The notes under the pieces were generated by a model that ran no database searches, had not been told where the DNA came from, and worked only from the letters and a program-made list of their open reading frames with translations. Positions 51,517-60,215 of a stretch of DNA of 64,000 bases are shown here, one piece after another; the first letter of the stretch is position 1, and the number at the start of each line of letters is the position of its first letter. A program made the position numbers and the translations under genes. The DNA comes from CBDUMN01 sp965368335. Lineage in GTDB: Bacteria; Pseudomonadota; Alphaproteobacteria; Rhodospirillales; JAPHRK01. Location of the stretch: contig CBDUMN010000001.1 in the NCBI GenBank assembly GCA_965368335.1, positions 34,471-98,470 of the forward strand. Direction: 5' to 3'.

Positions 51517-51909
51517 TTAGACCCGGCGACGCTTCCGCGGGCGGCACCCGTTGTGCGGAATGGGCGTCACGTCGCGAATTGACGTGATGTTGAACCCAAC
51601 CGCCTGCAAGGCGCGCAATGCAGATTCCCGACCGGCGCCCGGACCCTTGACTTCAACTTCAAGAGTCTTCATGCCGTGATCCATCGCTTTTTTACCAGCG
51701 TCTTCACCGGCCACCTGCGCAGCATACGGCGTTGACTTCCGGGAGCCCTTAAAGCCTTGGGCGCCGGCCGAAGACCAGGAAATGGCGTTACCCTGGGCAT
51801 CGGTGATGGTGATGATGGTATTATTGAACGTCGCGTTGACGTGAGCCACACCGGAGGCAATGTTTTTGCGCTCGCGGCGTTTGACGCGCGACTGGGCTGT
51901 TTTAGCCAT
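51517..51909 (-). CDS. rpsK: 30S ribosomal protein S11
   Basis: A 130-aa S11 of full length, with GVAHVNATFNNTIITITDAQGN and the C-terminal RDVTPIPHNGCRPRKRRRV that lines the mRNA path. It follows rpsM by 12 nt. The 123-nt gap to rpoA contains a GACCGG/CCGGTC hairpin that may affect alpha-operon expression. Confidence 0.97.
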   Translation of the reverse strand: MAKTAQSRVKRRERKNIASGVAHVNATFNNTIITITDAQGNAISWSSAGAQGFKGSRKSTPYAAQVAGEDAGKKAMDHGMKTLEVEVKGPGAGRESALRALQAVGFNITSIRDVTPIPHNGCRPRKRRRV

Positions 51910-51921
51910 TATCCTACACCC

Positions 51922-52290
51922 TTATTTTTTCTTGCCGGCGATCGCAACGGCCTTACCCTTACGGGTACGGGCGTTGGTCGACGTACGCTGACCACGAACA
52001 GGCAAGCCACGACGGTGGCGCAAACCTCTGTAGCAGCCGAGGTCCATCAGACGCTTGATGTTCATCGCCACTTCGCGGCGCAGATCACCTTCAACCTGAT
52101 AGTCGTTGTCGATGGTCTCGCGGATTTTCACGACCTCATCGTCACCAAGATCGGCCACGCGACGTTCAGCCGCAATGCCAACCTTTTCGCAGATTTCCTG
52201 CGCCTTTGCACGGCCAATGCCATGAATATAAGTAAGCGAAATCACGACCCGTTTTTGGGTCGGAATGTTAACGCCAGCGATGCGAGCCAA
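51922..52290 (-). CDS. rpsM: 30S ribosomal protein S13
   Basis: A 122-aa S13. It starts at TTG (ARIAGVNIPTQKRV follows), with GAGGAG eight nt upstream. Longer in-frame starts up to 52368 run through the adk-rpsM gap and match nothing. HGIGRAKAQEICEKVGI and GLRHRRGLPVRGQRT are typical. Contacts tRNA and 16S rRNA in the small-subunit head. Confidence 0.96.
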   Translation of the reverse strand: MARIAGVNIPTQKRVVISLTYIHGIGRAKAQEICEKVGIAAERRVADLGDDEVVKIRETIDNDYQVEGDLRREVAMNIKRLMDLGCYRGLRHRRGLPVRGQRTSTNARTRKGKAVAIAGKKK

Positions 52291-52390
52291 AGCTAAACTC
52301 CTCAGCCAGAAATATCGAAACCGAAACGATATTCGGGGAAAATTCGGAACGCGGATTATAGGGCCCAAAAACCCTAAGTCAACAAACGAA

Positions 52391-53035
52391 TCACCCTAAA
52401 ATACCGTACAACTCATTAGTTACATCGTCGATCGCGGCCATGCCGTTCACAGTTACCAGCTTTTCCTGGTCCTTATAGTAAGGCAGGATAGGAGCCGTTT
52501 CCCCATGATAGGCGGTCAGCCGAGAACGAACCGTCTCTTCATTATCATCGGCGCGACGCGAAAATTCGGTCCCGCCGCACTTGTCGCAAACGCCTTCCTT
52601 TTCAGGCTTTTGGAACGAATCGTGATAGCCCTGCCCGCACTTAGCGCAGGTATAGCGACCGGTAATCCGTTCAACCAAAAGGTCGTCGTCTACTGCAATC
52701 TCAATAACATTGCCCAGGGCCAGGCCCTTTTCGGACAACATCTTATCCAACGCTTCGGCCTGGGCCACGGTGCGCGGGAAACCGTCGAGAATAAATCCGT
52801 TCTTGCAGTCGTCCTGATCGATGCGGCTGCTCATCATAGAAATGATCAGCTCGTCGGTGACCAGTTTTCCTGCTTCCATGATTTCCTTGGCCTGCTTACC
52901 GAGATCGCTACCCGAAGCCACTTCGGCGCGTAACATATCGCCGGTCGAAAGCTGGACGATGCCGTATTTCTCCTCAAGCCGTTTAGCCTGGGTGCCTTTT
53001 CCCGCGCCCGGCGGGCCAAGTAAAATCAAATTCAT
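52391..53035 (-). CDS. adk: Adenylate kinase
   Basis: A 214-aa long-form enzyme (ATP + AMP to 2 ADP). P-loop LGPPGAGKGTQAKRL, AMP-binding STGDMLRA and LDGFPRTVAQAEAL. The LID carries two Cys-x-x-Cys pairs (YTCAKCGQGYH; GVCDKCGGTEF), so a structural zinc is expected. It overlaps the secY stop by 4 nt (ATGA), the standard alphaproteobacterial order. Confidence 0.96.
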   Translation of the reverse strand: MNLILLGPPGAGKGTQAKRLEEKYGIVQLSTGDMLRAEVASGSDLGKQAKEIMEAGKLVTDELIISMMSSRIDQDDCKNGFILDGFPRTVAQAEALDKMLSEKGLALGNVIEIAVDDDLLVERITGRYTCAKCGQGYHDSFQKPEKEGVCDKCGGTEFSRRADDNEETVRSRLTAYHGETAPILPYYKDQEKLVTVNGMAAIDDVTNELYGILG

Positions 53036-54375
53036 TTCTTCTTTCCCCGAAGTTTAGCTTTCTTGATCAACCCTTCATACTGATGCGCCATCAAGTGAGA
53101 CTGAACCTGGGTCACGGTGTCCATAGTCACCGAAACAACAATCAACAGACTCGTGCCGCCGAAGTAGAAGGGAACCGAAAACTTGGATATCAGGATTTCC
53201 GGTAGCAAACAAACCCCGGCTAGGTAGGCTGCACCTACCACCGTCAGACGGGTCAGCACATAATCAAGATACTTGGCCGTATTCTTGCCCGGACGAATAC
53301 CCGGAACAAAACCACCGTACTTCTTCAGATTCTCTGCCGTTTCGTCCGGATTGAAGACGATAGCGGTATAGAAAAAGGCGAAGAAAACGATCATCGAAAG
53401 ATAGATCACCAAATATGCGGGTTGGCCGTGCCCCAGATAGGCGGCAACGGTCGAAAGCCATTCGGGACCCTGCCCCGCCGTGAAACCAATCACGGTAATC
53501 GGCAAGAGAAGGATCGAACTGGCGAAAATGGGAGGAATAACGCCAGCGGTATTGATTTTCAGCGGCAGGTGGCTGGACTCGCCGCCGAACATACGATTGC
53601 CCTGTTGGCGCTTCGGATACTGAATAATGATCCGACGCTGGGCACGCTCCATGAAGACGATAAAGGCAATTACGGCAACCGACATCACCAACATGAAGAT
53701 AATAAACAGAGTGGAAAGCGCACCTGTACGGCCCAGTTCCAGCGTACTGGCAAGAGCCGACGGCAACGCCGCCACGATACCGGAGAAGATGATCAACGAA
53801 ATACCGTTGCCGACGCCGCGAGCGGTGATCTGCTCACCCAGCCACATCAGGAACACGGTACCGCCAACCAGCGTGATAACCGTCGTGAAGCGGAAGAACC
53901 AGCCGCCTTCAATAACCGCAGACCCAGCGCTCGATTGCATCCCTTCAAGCCCGACGGCGATGCCGTAAGCTTGCAGGGCAGCGATCAGCACCGTGCCGTA
54001 GCGCGTATACTGGTTCATCTTCTTGCGACCGCTCTCGCCTTCCTTTTTCAACTGCTCAATGGACGGCACCATGGCCGACATCAACTGCATGATAATGGAA
54101 GCCGAGATATAGGGCATGATGTTGAGCGCAAAGATAGTCATGCGGCTCAACGCGCCCCCGGCGAACATATCGAACATACCGAGGATACCGCCCGACTGCT
54201 GAGCGAACACGTCTTTCAGCACGATGGGGTCGATCCCAGGAATGGGAATGTAAGCGCCGATCCGATATACGATCAGCGCTCCAAGAGTAAACCAGATACG
54301 TTGCTTCAGCTCCGTCGCCTTACCAAAGGCGCCGAAGTTCATGTTCTGGGCCATCTGCTCGGCGGTAGAAGCCAT
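53032..54375 (-). CDS. secY: Preprotein translocase subunit SecY
   Basis: A 447-aa ten-span channel protein of the Sec translocon. GALIVYRIGAYIPIPGIDP begins the first span region; ERAQRRIIIQYPKRQQGNRMFGG and NTAGVIPPIFASSILLLP are conserved loops. It forms the inner-membrane pore with SecE and SecG. It follows rplO at 25 nt. Confidence 0.97.
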   Translation of the reverse strand: MASTAEQMAQNMNFGAFGKATELKQRIWFTLGALIVYRIGAYIPIPGIDPIVLKDVFAQQSGGILGMFDMFAGGALSRMTIFALNIMPYISASIIMQLMSAMVPSIEQLKKEGESGRKKMNQYTRYGTVLIAALQAYGIAVGLEGMQSSAGSAVIEGGWFFRFTTVITLVGGTVFLMWLGEQITARGVGNGISLIIFSGIVAALPSALASTLELGRTGALSTLFIIFMLVMSVAVIAFIVFMERAQRRIIIQYPKRQQGNRMFGGESSHLPLKINTAGVIPPIFASSILLLPITVIGFTAGQGPEWLSTVAAYLGHGQPAYLVIYLSMIVFFAFFYTAIVFNPDETAENLKKYGGFVPGIRPGKNTAKYLDYVLTRLTVVGAAYLAGVCLLPEILISKFSVPFYFGGTSLLIVVSVTMDTVTQVQSHLMAHQYEGLIKKAKLRGKKK

Positions 54376-54400
54376 CGGCGGTCAGTTCTCCGGGTCTTGG

Positions 54401-54889
54401 TTAAGCTTCGGCTTCGGCGGGCGCCGCTTTAGGAGCGGTCACCGTAACCTTGCCACCGGCTTTCTCGACAGCGGCAACGGCAGCAGCCGAAGCGCCGGCG
54501 ACTTCAATGTCGACCTTGGCTTTAATCTCGCCTTTAGCCAACAAACGAACACCGTCAAAGGACCGGCGAACAATGCCGGAAGCAATCAGGGATTCGGCAT
54601 TGATCGGCTTTTTGGCGTCAATCTTGCCTTCATCGATGGCCTTTTGGAGGCGACCGATATTCACCACGGCGAACTTCTTGGCGAAAATGTTATTGAAGCC
54701 ACGTTTCGGCAGGCGGCGGTACAGAGGCATCTGGCCACCTTCGAAACCGACCAGCGACACGCCGCTGCGGGACTTCTGACCCTTAACACCGCGACCACCG
54801 GTTTTGCCGGTGCCGGAACCGATACCGCGGCCAACCCGCTTACGGTTCTTGGTCGCGCCGTTGTTATCGCGAATCTCGTTGAGTTTCAT
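54401..54889 (-). CDS. rplO: 50S ribosomal protein L15
   Basis: A 162-aa L15 with the Gly-rich N-terminus (KRVGRGIGSGTGKTGGRGVKGQKSRSGV) that threads into 23S rRNA, FEGGQMPLYRRLPKRGF, and an Ala-rich tail. It lies between rpmD and secY in the spc segment. Confidence 0.97.
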   Translation of the reverse strand: MKLNEIRDNNGATKNRKRVGRGIGSGTGKTGGRGVKGQKSRSGVSLVGFEGGQMPLYRRLPKRGFNNIFAKKFAVVNIGRLQKAIDEGKIDAKKPINAESLIASGIVRRSFDGVRLLAKGEIKAKVDIEVAGASAAAVAAVEKAGGKVTVTAPKAAPAEAEA

Positions 54890-54926
54890 TCCTCGAGTTC
54901 CTTAAATCCTAAGTGAGGCGGGGGCC

Positions 54927-55124
54927 TTAGCCCGCTTCCTCGACGCGTACCAGGTGGGAAACCTTTTCGATCATACCACGAACCGCAGGAGTATCTTCCA
55001 ACTCACGGGTCCGGTGCATTTTGTTCAGTCCCAGACCGACCAGGGTTTGACGCTGATCTTTGGGACGACCGATCGGGCTACCGGTTTGGGTGACCTTGAT
55101 GGTCGCTTTCTTAGCTGCGGCCAT
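54927..55124 (-). CDS. rpmD: 50S ribosomal protein L30
   Basis: A 65-aa L30: VTQTGSPIGRPKDQRQTLVGLGLNKMHRTRELEDTPAVRGMIEKV. Full length. Starts 3 nt after the rpsE stop, so translation is probably coupled. Confidence 0.96.
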   Translation of the reverse strand: MAAAKKATIKVTQTGSPIGRPKDQRQTLVGLGLNKMHRTRELEDTPAVRGMIEKVSHLVRVEEAG

Positions 55125-55127
55125 GAT

Positions 55128-55721
55128 TTACGCCTCCCGGACTTGATCGCCGTCGCGGCGAGCGACGATGTCGCCAACCTTTTTACCGCGCTTGGCGGCA
55201 ACGCTGCGCGGCGAAGCACAGTTTTCAAGAGCCTCAAAGGTCGCCTTAACCATGTTGTAGGGGTTAGCGGACCCCTGCGACTTGGCGACGACGTCCTGGA
55301 CGCCCATGGTTTCAAAAACGGCACGCATCGGACCACCGGCAATGATACCGGTACCAGCCGGAGCCGCACGAAGCATCACCTTGCCAGCGCCGAAGTGGCC
55401 CCGAACGTCGTGATGCAAAGTCCGACCTTCACGCAGCGGAACACGGATCATTTTGCGCTTGGCCGCTTCCGTGGCCTTGCGGATGGCTTCCGGAACCTCA
55501 CGGGCCTTACCGTGACCGAAGCCTACCTTGCCTTTACCGTCGCCAACGACGACCAGTGCGGCAAAAGAGAAGCGACGGCCGCCCTTGACGACCTTGGCGA
55601 CACGGTTGATGCCGACGAGCTTATCGATCAGTTCGATTTCGTCGCGCGACTGTTCGCTCCGGTCGTTGCGGCGTTTGCCGCGATCTCCGCCACGGGGACG
55701 GTCTTGTTTGTTATCAGCCAT
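55128..55721 (-). CDS. rpsE: 30S ribosomal protein S5
   Basis: A 197-aa S5. A polar N-terminal extension (DNKQDRPRGGDRGKRRN) precedes the double-stranded RNA-binding part (VVKGGRRFSFAALVVVGDGKGKVGFGHGKAREV) and the C-terminal APAGTGIIAGGPMRAV. Helps decoding accuracy and 30S assembly. Confidence 0.97.
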   Translation of the reverse strand: MADNKQDRPRGGDRGKRRNDRSEQSRDEIELIDKLVGINRVAKVVKGGRRFSFAALVVVGDGKGKVGFGHGKAREVPEAIRKATEAAKRKMIRVPLREGRTLHHDVRGHFGAGKVMLRAAPAGTGIIAGGPMRAVFETMGVQDVVAKSQGSANPYNMVKATFEALENCASPRSVAAKRGKKVGDIVARRDGDQVREA

Positions 55722-55732
55722 ATCTCAATCCC

Positions 55733-56089
55733 CTAGAACGAAAGTCCGCCTTCGCGGGCGGCATCGCCCAACGCTTTGACGCGACCGTGGTAGCTGTAAC
55801 CGCCACGATCGAAGACAACCTCTTTGACGCCAGCCTTGACGGCGCGCTCGGCAATCGCCTTGCCCACACGCACAGCTGCGTCTCTGTCGGTGCCTTTGTC
55901 GCCACGGAGATCCTTTTCGACGGTCGATGCAGCCGCAACGGTCACACCTTTTTCGTCGTCGATGATCTGGGCATAAATGTGCAAATTCGACCGGAAGATG
56001 GAAAGCCGAGGACGGCCTTTCGACTTGCGGCGAAGCTGTTTCCGATTGCGGCCTTTGCGGCGCTCGAACAATTCCCTTGCAGTACTCAT
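55733..56089 (-). CDS. rplR: 50S ribosomal protein L18
   Basis: A 118-aa L18, which binds 5S rRNA. RKGRNRKQLRRKSKGRPRLSIFRSNLHIYAQIIDDEKGVTV and the C-terminal FDRGGYSYHGRVKALGDAAREGGL are family standard. Confidence 0.97.
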   Translation of the reverse strand: MSTARELFERRKGRNRKQLRRKSKGRPRLSIFRSNLHIYAQIIDDEKGVTVAAASTVEKDLRGDKGTDRDAAVRVGKAIAERAVKAGVKEVVFDRGGYSYHGRVKALGDAAREGGLSF

Positions 56090-56091
56090 GG

Positions 56092-56625
56092 CTATTTCTT
56101 CTTGCCTTCCTTACGCAGGATCTGCTCGCCCTTGTAGCGGACACCCTTGCCTTTGTAAGGCTCAGGACCGCGGAAGGAGCGGATCTCGGCAGCAACCTGA
56201 CCGACTTGCTGTTTGTCGGCGCCGGTAATGGCGACTTCGGTCGGGCTTTCGCACTTGATGGTGATGCCTTCCGGGATCGGATAGATCACATCATGGGAGA
56301 AACCCAGTTGAAGCTGCAAATTTTGACCCTGAACGGCGGCACGATAACCGACGCCCTGAATTTCCAGTTCCTTGGTGAAGCCTTCGGAAACACCCTGAAC
56401 GATGTTACCGGCCAACGAGCGGAAGGTACCCCACATCTTGCGGGCCTGGACGCTTTCCCCTCGCGGGTTGATCCAGAGTTCCTTGCCCTCCAGCTTGGCT
56501 TCCACGTCGTCGACCAAGGTCAGGCTCAACTGGCCCAGTTTACCTTTAGCGGTAATCTGCTGACCAACGACCTGAACGTCGACGCCGTCCGGGAGGTTTA
56601 CGGGAGTTTTGCCAATACGAGACAT
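56092..56625 (-). CDS. rplF: 50S ribosomal protein L6
   Basis: A 177-aa L6. MSRIGKTPVNLPDGVDV start and the C-terminal RSFRGPEPYKGKGVRYKGEQILRKEGKK that binds 23S rRNA near the sarcin-ricin loop. 2 nt separate it from rplR. Confidence 0.97.
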   Translation of the reverse strand: MSRIGKTPVNLPDGVDVQVVGQQITAKGKLGQLSLTLVDDVEAKLEGKELWINPRGESVQARKMWGTFRSLAGNIVQGVSEGFTKELEIQGVGYRAAVQGQNLQLQLGFSHDVIYPIPEGITIKCESPTEVAITGADKQQVGQVAAEIRSFRGPEPYKGKGVRYKGEQILRKEGKKK

Positions 56626-56637
56626 CTCACATCCCCC

Positions 56638-57036
56638 CTAGAAGACCTGACAGAGAACTTCGCCGCCAACATTCTCGGCGCGGGCCTCTGCATCGGACAA
56701 CACGCCCTTCGGCGTGGACAGGATCGAGATGCCAAGACCATTGTAGACCTTACCCAGGTCTTTGATCTTGGAGTAAACCCGACGGCCCGGCGTTGAAACG
56801 CGACTGATTTCGCGAATAACCGGCGTACCTTCGTGATACTTCAACTCGATCTTCAATTCATTGATACCAGGCTTCACTTCGTACTTTTCGAAGCCGCGGA
56901 TAAAACCTTCACGCTTGAGAACCTCAAGGACGTTGCTGCGCAAATTCGACGCAGGGGAAACGACACTCGATTTGTTGGTCCTCTGCCCGTTACGAATACG
57001 GGTCAGCATATCCCCCAAGGGATCGCTCATGGACAT
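56638..57036 (-). CDS. rpsH: 30S ribosomal protein S8
   Basis: A 132-aa S8. SDPLGDMLTRIRNGQ start, and STPGRRVYSKIKDLGKVYNGLGISILSTPKGVLSD with the 16S-binding loop. In other bacteria S8 represses the spc operon by binding its mRNA; no such site is claimed here. Confidence 0.97.
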   Translation of the reverse strand: MSMSDPLGDMLTRIRNGQRTNKSSVVSPASNLRSNVLEVLKREGFIRGFEKYEVKPGINELKIELKYHEGTPVIREISRVSTPGRRVYSKIKDLGKVYNGLGISILSTPKGVLSDAEARAENVGGEVLCQVF

Positions 57037-57051
57037 AGTCTAAATCTCCAG

Positions 57052-57357
57052 TTACCAGCTCGACTTCACTACACCCGGAATCTGCCCAGTGGAGGCAAGA
57101 TCACGCAGCGCAATACGCGACAGCTTGAACTTGCGGTAGTTACCACGGGGACGTCCGGACAGCTCGCAGCGAAGGCGTACACGCACTTTGGAGCTGTTGC
57201 GCGGCAGCTTTGCCAGCTTCAGCGCCGCATTGAACCGTTCTTCAGGCGACAGGTCGCGATCATTCGCGATAGCCTTCAGAGCCTCACGCTTGGCCGCGTA
57301 CTGTTTGCCAAGGCGTTCACGCTTCTTGTTCCGCTCAATGGAACTCTTTTTAGCCAT
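57052..57357 (-). CDS. rpsN: 30S ribosomal protein S14 (zinc-independent form)
   Basis: A 101-aa S14 of the long, Cys-less (C-minus) type: AKKSSIERNKKRERL start, RCELSGRPRGNYRKFKLSRIALRDLA, and GQIPGVVKSSW end. Lack of the CxxC pairs means no zinc is needed. Confidence 0.97.
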   Translation of the reverse strand: MAKKSSIERNKKRERLGKQYAAKREALKAIANDRDLSPEERFNAALKLAKLPRNSSKVRVRLRCELSGRPRGNYRKFKLSRIALRDLASTGQIPGVVKSSW

Positions 57358-57372
57358 CTCGCTTCCTCCACC

Positions 57373-57912
57373 CTACTTGCTAAACGGCATATCAAAACCG
57401 GCGAGCAGCTCGTAAGCTTCCTCGTTGGTTTTGGCCGTTGTACAGATCACAATATCCATCCCGCGGATCTCATCGACTTGGTCGTAATCGATCTCTGGGA
57501 AAATGATCTGCTCCTTAATGCCCATGGCGTAGTTGCCACGACCATCAAAGCTCTTGCCATTAAGACCGCGGAAGTCGCGAACACGCGGCAGCGCGATGTT
57601 CACCAAGCGATCCAGGAATTCATACATTTGGTCGCCCCGGAGGGTCACCTTGCAGCCGACGTTCATGCCGTCGCGCAGCTTGAAGCCGGCGATGGATTTA
57701 CGAGCCGTGGTGACAATCGGTTTCTGACCGGCGATTTTTTCCATATCGGAAACGGCAGCCTCGACCTTTTTACGGTCCTGAGTGGCTTGGCCAACGCCCA
57801 TGTTCAGCACGATCTTTTCAATCTTCGGCATCTGCATCGGGTTCGCATAATTGAACTTTTCCTGCAGGGCCGGCTTGACGACCGTATTAAAATGTTCACG
57901 CAAACGCGCCAT
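57373..57912 (-). CDS. rplE: 50S ribosomal protein L5
   Basis: A 179-aa L5, which contacts 5S rRNA and the P-site tRNA. NPMQMPKIEKIVLNMGVGQ, TTARKSIAGFKLRDGMNVGCKVTLRG and DYDQVDEIRGMDIVICT are conserved blocks. Confidence 0.97.
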   Translation of the reverse strand: MARLREHFNTVVKPALQEKFNYANPMQMPKIEKIVLNMGVGQATQDRKKVEAAVSDMEKIAGQKPIVTTARKSIAGFKLRDGMNVGCKVTLRGDQMYEFLDRLVNIALPRVRDFRGLNGKSFDGRGNYAMGIKEQIIFPEIDYDQVDEIRGMDIVICTTAKTNEEAYELLAGFDMPFSK

Positions 57913-57923
57913 GACTAATATCC

Positions 57924-58238
57924 TCAGTTGTCGATGACTTCGCCGGACCGCTTGGCGTAGCGGACCTTGCGGCCATCGATTTCCTTGAACCCGACGCGGG
58001 TCGGCTTATCGTCCTTGGGATCCAGGTGGGCAATGTTGGAAATGGCGATTGCCGCTTCCTTATCGATGATACCACCGGGATTGGTCTGGGTCGGGCGGGT
58101 GTGCCGCTTGACCACGTTGACTCCCTGAACAACCGCACGAGCGTCCTTGGGCAGAACCTGGAGAACCTCTCCGGTTTTACCCTTGTCCTTGCCGGTCAGC
58201 ACGACGACCTGGTCGCCTTTTCTGATTTTGCTAGCCAT
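57924..58238 (-). CDS. rplX: 50S ribosomal protein L24
   Basis: A 104-aa L24 with the KOW motif (KGDQVVVLTGKDKGKTGEVLQVLP), then GVNVVKRHTRPTQTNPGGIIDKEA. Early 50S assembly protein. Its start overlaps the rplN stop by one base. Confidence 0.97.
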   Translation of the reverse strand: MASKIRKGDQVVVLTGKDKGKTGEVLQVLPKDARAVVQGVNVVKRHTRPTQTNPGGIIDKEAAIAISNIAHLDPKDDKPTRVGFKEIDGRKVRYAKRSGEVIDN

Positions 58239-58606
58239 TAGAGGACCTCCGGCGCGAGCGAAATGATCTTCATGTACTTACGGGCACGCAGTTCGCGGGT
58301 CACCGGGCCGAAAATACGGGTTCCGATGGGCTCACCGGCCTGATTGATCAGCACAGCGGCATTGCGGTCGAAGCGGATCACGCTACCGTCGCGGCGTTGG
58401 ATGTCCTTCGCCGTACGGACGATCACAGCTTTCACCACGTCGCCTTTTTTAACACGGCCCCGGGGAATGGCTTCTTTGACGGAAACCACGATCACGTCGC
58501 CGACGGATGCGGATTTCCGTTTGGAGCCCCCGAGAACCTTGATGCACTGCACCCGGCGAGCGCCGGAGTTGTCAGCAACATCGAGATTAGATTCAGCCTG
58601 AATCAT
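58238..58606 (-). CDS. rplN: 50S ribosomal protein L14
   Basis: A 122-aa L14: MIQAESNLDVADNSGARRVQCIKVLGGS start, IPRGRVKKGDVVKAVIVRT, and C-terminal FGPVTRELRARKYMKIISLAPEVL. Full length. Confidence 0.97.
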   Translation of the reverse strand: MIQAESNLDVADNSGARRVQCIKVLGGSKRKSASVGDVIVVSVKEAIPRGRVKKGDVVKAVIVRTAKDIQRRDGSVIRFDRNAAVLINQAGEPIGTRIFGPVTRELRARKYMKIISLAPEVL

Positions 58607-58637
58607 AATTTTGTCCCTTTATTCATCCAGACAGAGC

Positions 58638-58874
58638 TTAAGCGCTCTCGGTAATGACTTCCCAAGTCTTGTTCTTGGAGATGGGGCGGCATTCTTGAAT
58701 GCGAACCACATCACCTTCCTTGCATGCGTTGCCCTCATCGTGCGCGGCATACTTTTTAGACTTGCGGACAATCTTCTTATAGACCGGGTGCTTAACGCGG
58801 CGTTCCACACGGACCACCACGGTTTTGTCCTGTTTGTCGCTAACGACAACACCCTGAAGAATTCGTTTCGGCAT
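58638..58874 (-). CDS. rpsQ: 30S ribosomal protein S17
   Basis: A 78-aa S17: PKRILQGVVVSDKQDKTVVVRVERRVKHPVYKKIVRKSKKYAAHDE, the OB-fold core that binds 16S rRNA. Lies between rpmC and rplN. Confidence 0.97.
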   Translation of the reverse strand: MPKRILQGVVVSDKQDKTVVVRVERRVKHPVYKKIVRKSKKYAAHDEGNACKEGDVVRIQECRPISKNKTWEVITESA

Positions 58875-58887
58875 TCTTCCTGCTCCC

Positions 58888-59088
58888 TTAAGCTTCAGCG
58901 CGAGCGCGTTCGCTCAAGATGGTTTTGATGCGCGCGATATCCTTGCGCACCTGATTGACGCGAGCGGTGTTTTCCAACTGGCCGCTTGCAGCCTGGAAGC
59001 GCAGGTTGAACGCCTCCTTGTTCAGATTGACGAGCTCGTCTTTCAGCTCGTCCTGGCTCTTGGCCCTCAGATCGCTTGCAGCAGTCAT
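58888..59088 (-). CDS. rpmC: 50S ribosomal protein L29
   Basis: A 66-aa L29 (LRAKSQDELKDELVNLNKEAFNLRFQAASGQLENTARV). ATG 59088 is taken; the frame runs on to 59103 inside the rplP end region, but the extra residues match nothing. It sits at the peptide exit. Confidence 0.95.
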   Translation of the reverse strand: MTAASDLRAKSQDELKDELVNLNKEAFNLRFQAASGQLENTARVNQVRKDIARIKTILSERARAEA

Positions 59089-59092
59089 CTGA

Positions 59093-59509
59093 TTACTCCT
59101 CACCCAGACGGGTCACGAAGCGGGTCTTGACCGGAAGCTTGGCCGAAGCCAACTCAAAGGCGCGCTGGGCGATTTCACGCGGCACACCATCGACTTCGAA
59201 CATGATGCGGCCAGGCTTAACTTTGGCCACCCATTTCTCCGGGCTACCCTTACCTTTACCCATACGAACCTCAGCCGGCTTGGAGCTGACCGGGACGTCC
59301 GGGAAAATGCGGATCCACACACGACCGGCACGTTTCATGTGCCGGGTGATGGCGCGACGGGCCGCCTCGATCTGGCGGGCGGTAATACGCTCGGGCTGCA
59401 TGGCTTTGAGGCCGTATGCGCCGAAGTTGAGCGTGGTGCCGCCTTTAGCCATGCCGTGGATACGGCCCTTATGCGCCTTGCGGAATTTTGTACGTTTTGG
59501 ACTAAGCAT
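59093..59509 (-). CDS. rplP: 50S ribosomal protein L16
   Basis: A 138-aa L16: MLSPKRTKFRKAHKGRIHGMAKGGTTLNFG, ITARQIEAARRAITRHMKRAGRVWIRIFP and GKGKGSPEKWVAKVKPGR. Binds near the A site. Its start lies 14 nt past the proper rpsC stop at 59524, and overlaps the frameshifted rpsC frame by 8 nt. Confidence 0.97.
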   Translation of the reverse strand: MLSPKRTKFRKAHKGRIHGMAKGGTTLNFGAYGLKAMQPERITARQIEAARRAITRHMKRAGRVWIRIFPDVPVSSKPAEVRMGKGKGSPEKWVAKVKPGRIMFEVDGVPREIAQRAFELASAKLPVKTRFVTRLGEE

Positions 59510-59523
59510 TGTTCTTCAATCCC

Positions 59524-60215
59524 TTACGCTCTTGGACGACCACTGGCCGGACCACCCTGATCTGCAGAGCGCTTGTCCTGGGCCATGGGATCGTGGGCCA
59601 TGATTTCGCCCTTGAAGATCCAAACCTTGATACCGCAGATGCCGTAGGTGGTGGCAGCTTCGGCGGTGCCGTAGTCCACGTCAGCCCGCAGCGTGTGCAG
59701 CGGAACGCGGCCTTCGCGGTACCATTCGGTCCGGGCGATTTCTGCACCGCCAAGACGGCCGTAACCCGGATACCCAGGGCGCCCAGACGCATGGCGTTCT
59801 GCACGGCGCGTTTCATGGCGCGGCGGAAAGCGATACGACGTTCCAACTGGTTGGCGATGTTCTCGGCCACCAACTTGGCGTCCAGTTCCGGCTTGCGAAC
59901 TTCAACGATATTGAGATGCACGTCGGAACCGGTCATTTTCGACAGGTCGCCCCGCAGTTTCTCGATATCTGCGCCTTTCTTGCCGATGATCACACCCGGA
60001 CGAGCCGAGTAGATGGTAATGCGGGCCCGCTTGGCGGGACGCTCGATCACCACGCGGCTGATGCCGGCTTGAAAGAGTTTCTTTTTAACGTACTTCTTGA
60101 TCTCCAAGTCCTCATGGAGGGTCTTGGCGAAGTTGGCGTCGTCCGCATACCACCGGGAATCCCAGGTACGGTTGATGCCAACACGAAGGCCGATCGGGTT
60201 AACTTTCTGTCCCAT
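59524..60215 (-). CDS. rpsC: 30S ribosomal protein S3, apparent frameshift
   Basis: S3 is an essential mRNA-channel protein. From MGQKVNPIGLRVG through the KH domain (SARPGVIIGKKGADIEKLRGDLSKM) to RLGALGIRV the frame is normal. After that, at 59758-59768, the expected NCSG-coding bases are cut short: 2 nt stand where about 9 are expected. The rest of the protein (RLGGAEIARTEWYREGRVPL, DYGTAEAATTYGICGIKVWIFKG, EIMAHDPMAQDKRSADQGG, ending SGRPRA) is intact but in another frame, with its stop at 59524-59526. As read, the frame would run wrongly to 59502. A sequence or assembly error is most likely. Confidence 0.9.

Noticed and set aside
50452..51582. A 376-aa open frame on the plus strand
   Set aside because: Antisense of rpoA, a gene whose identity is certain.
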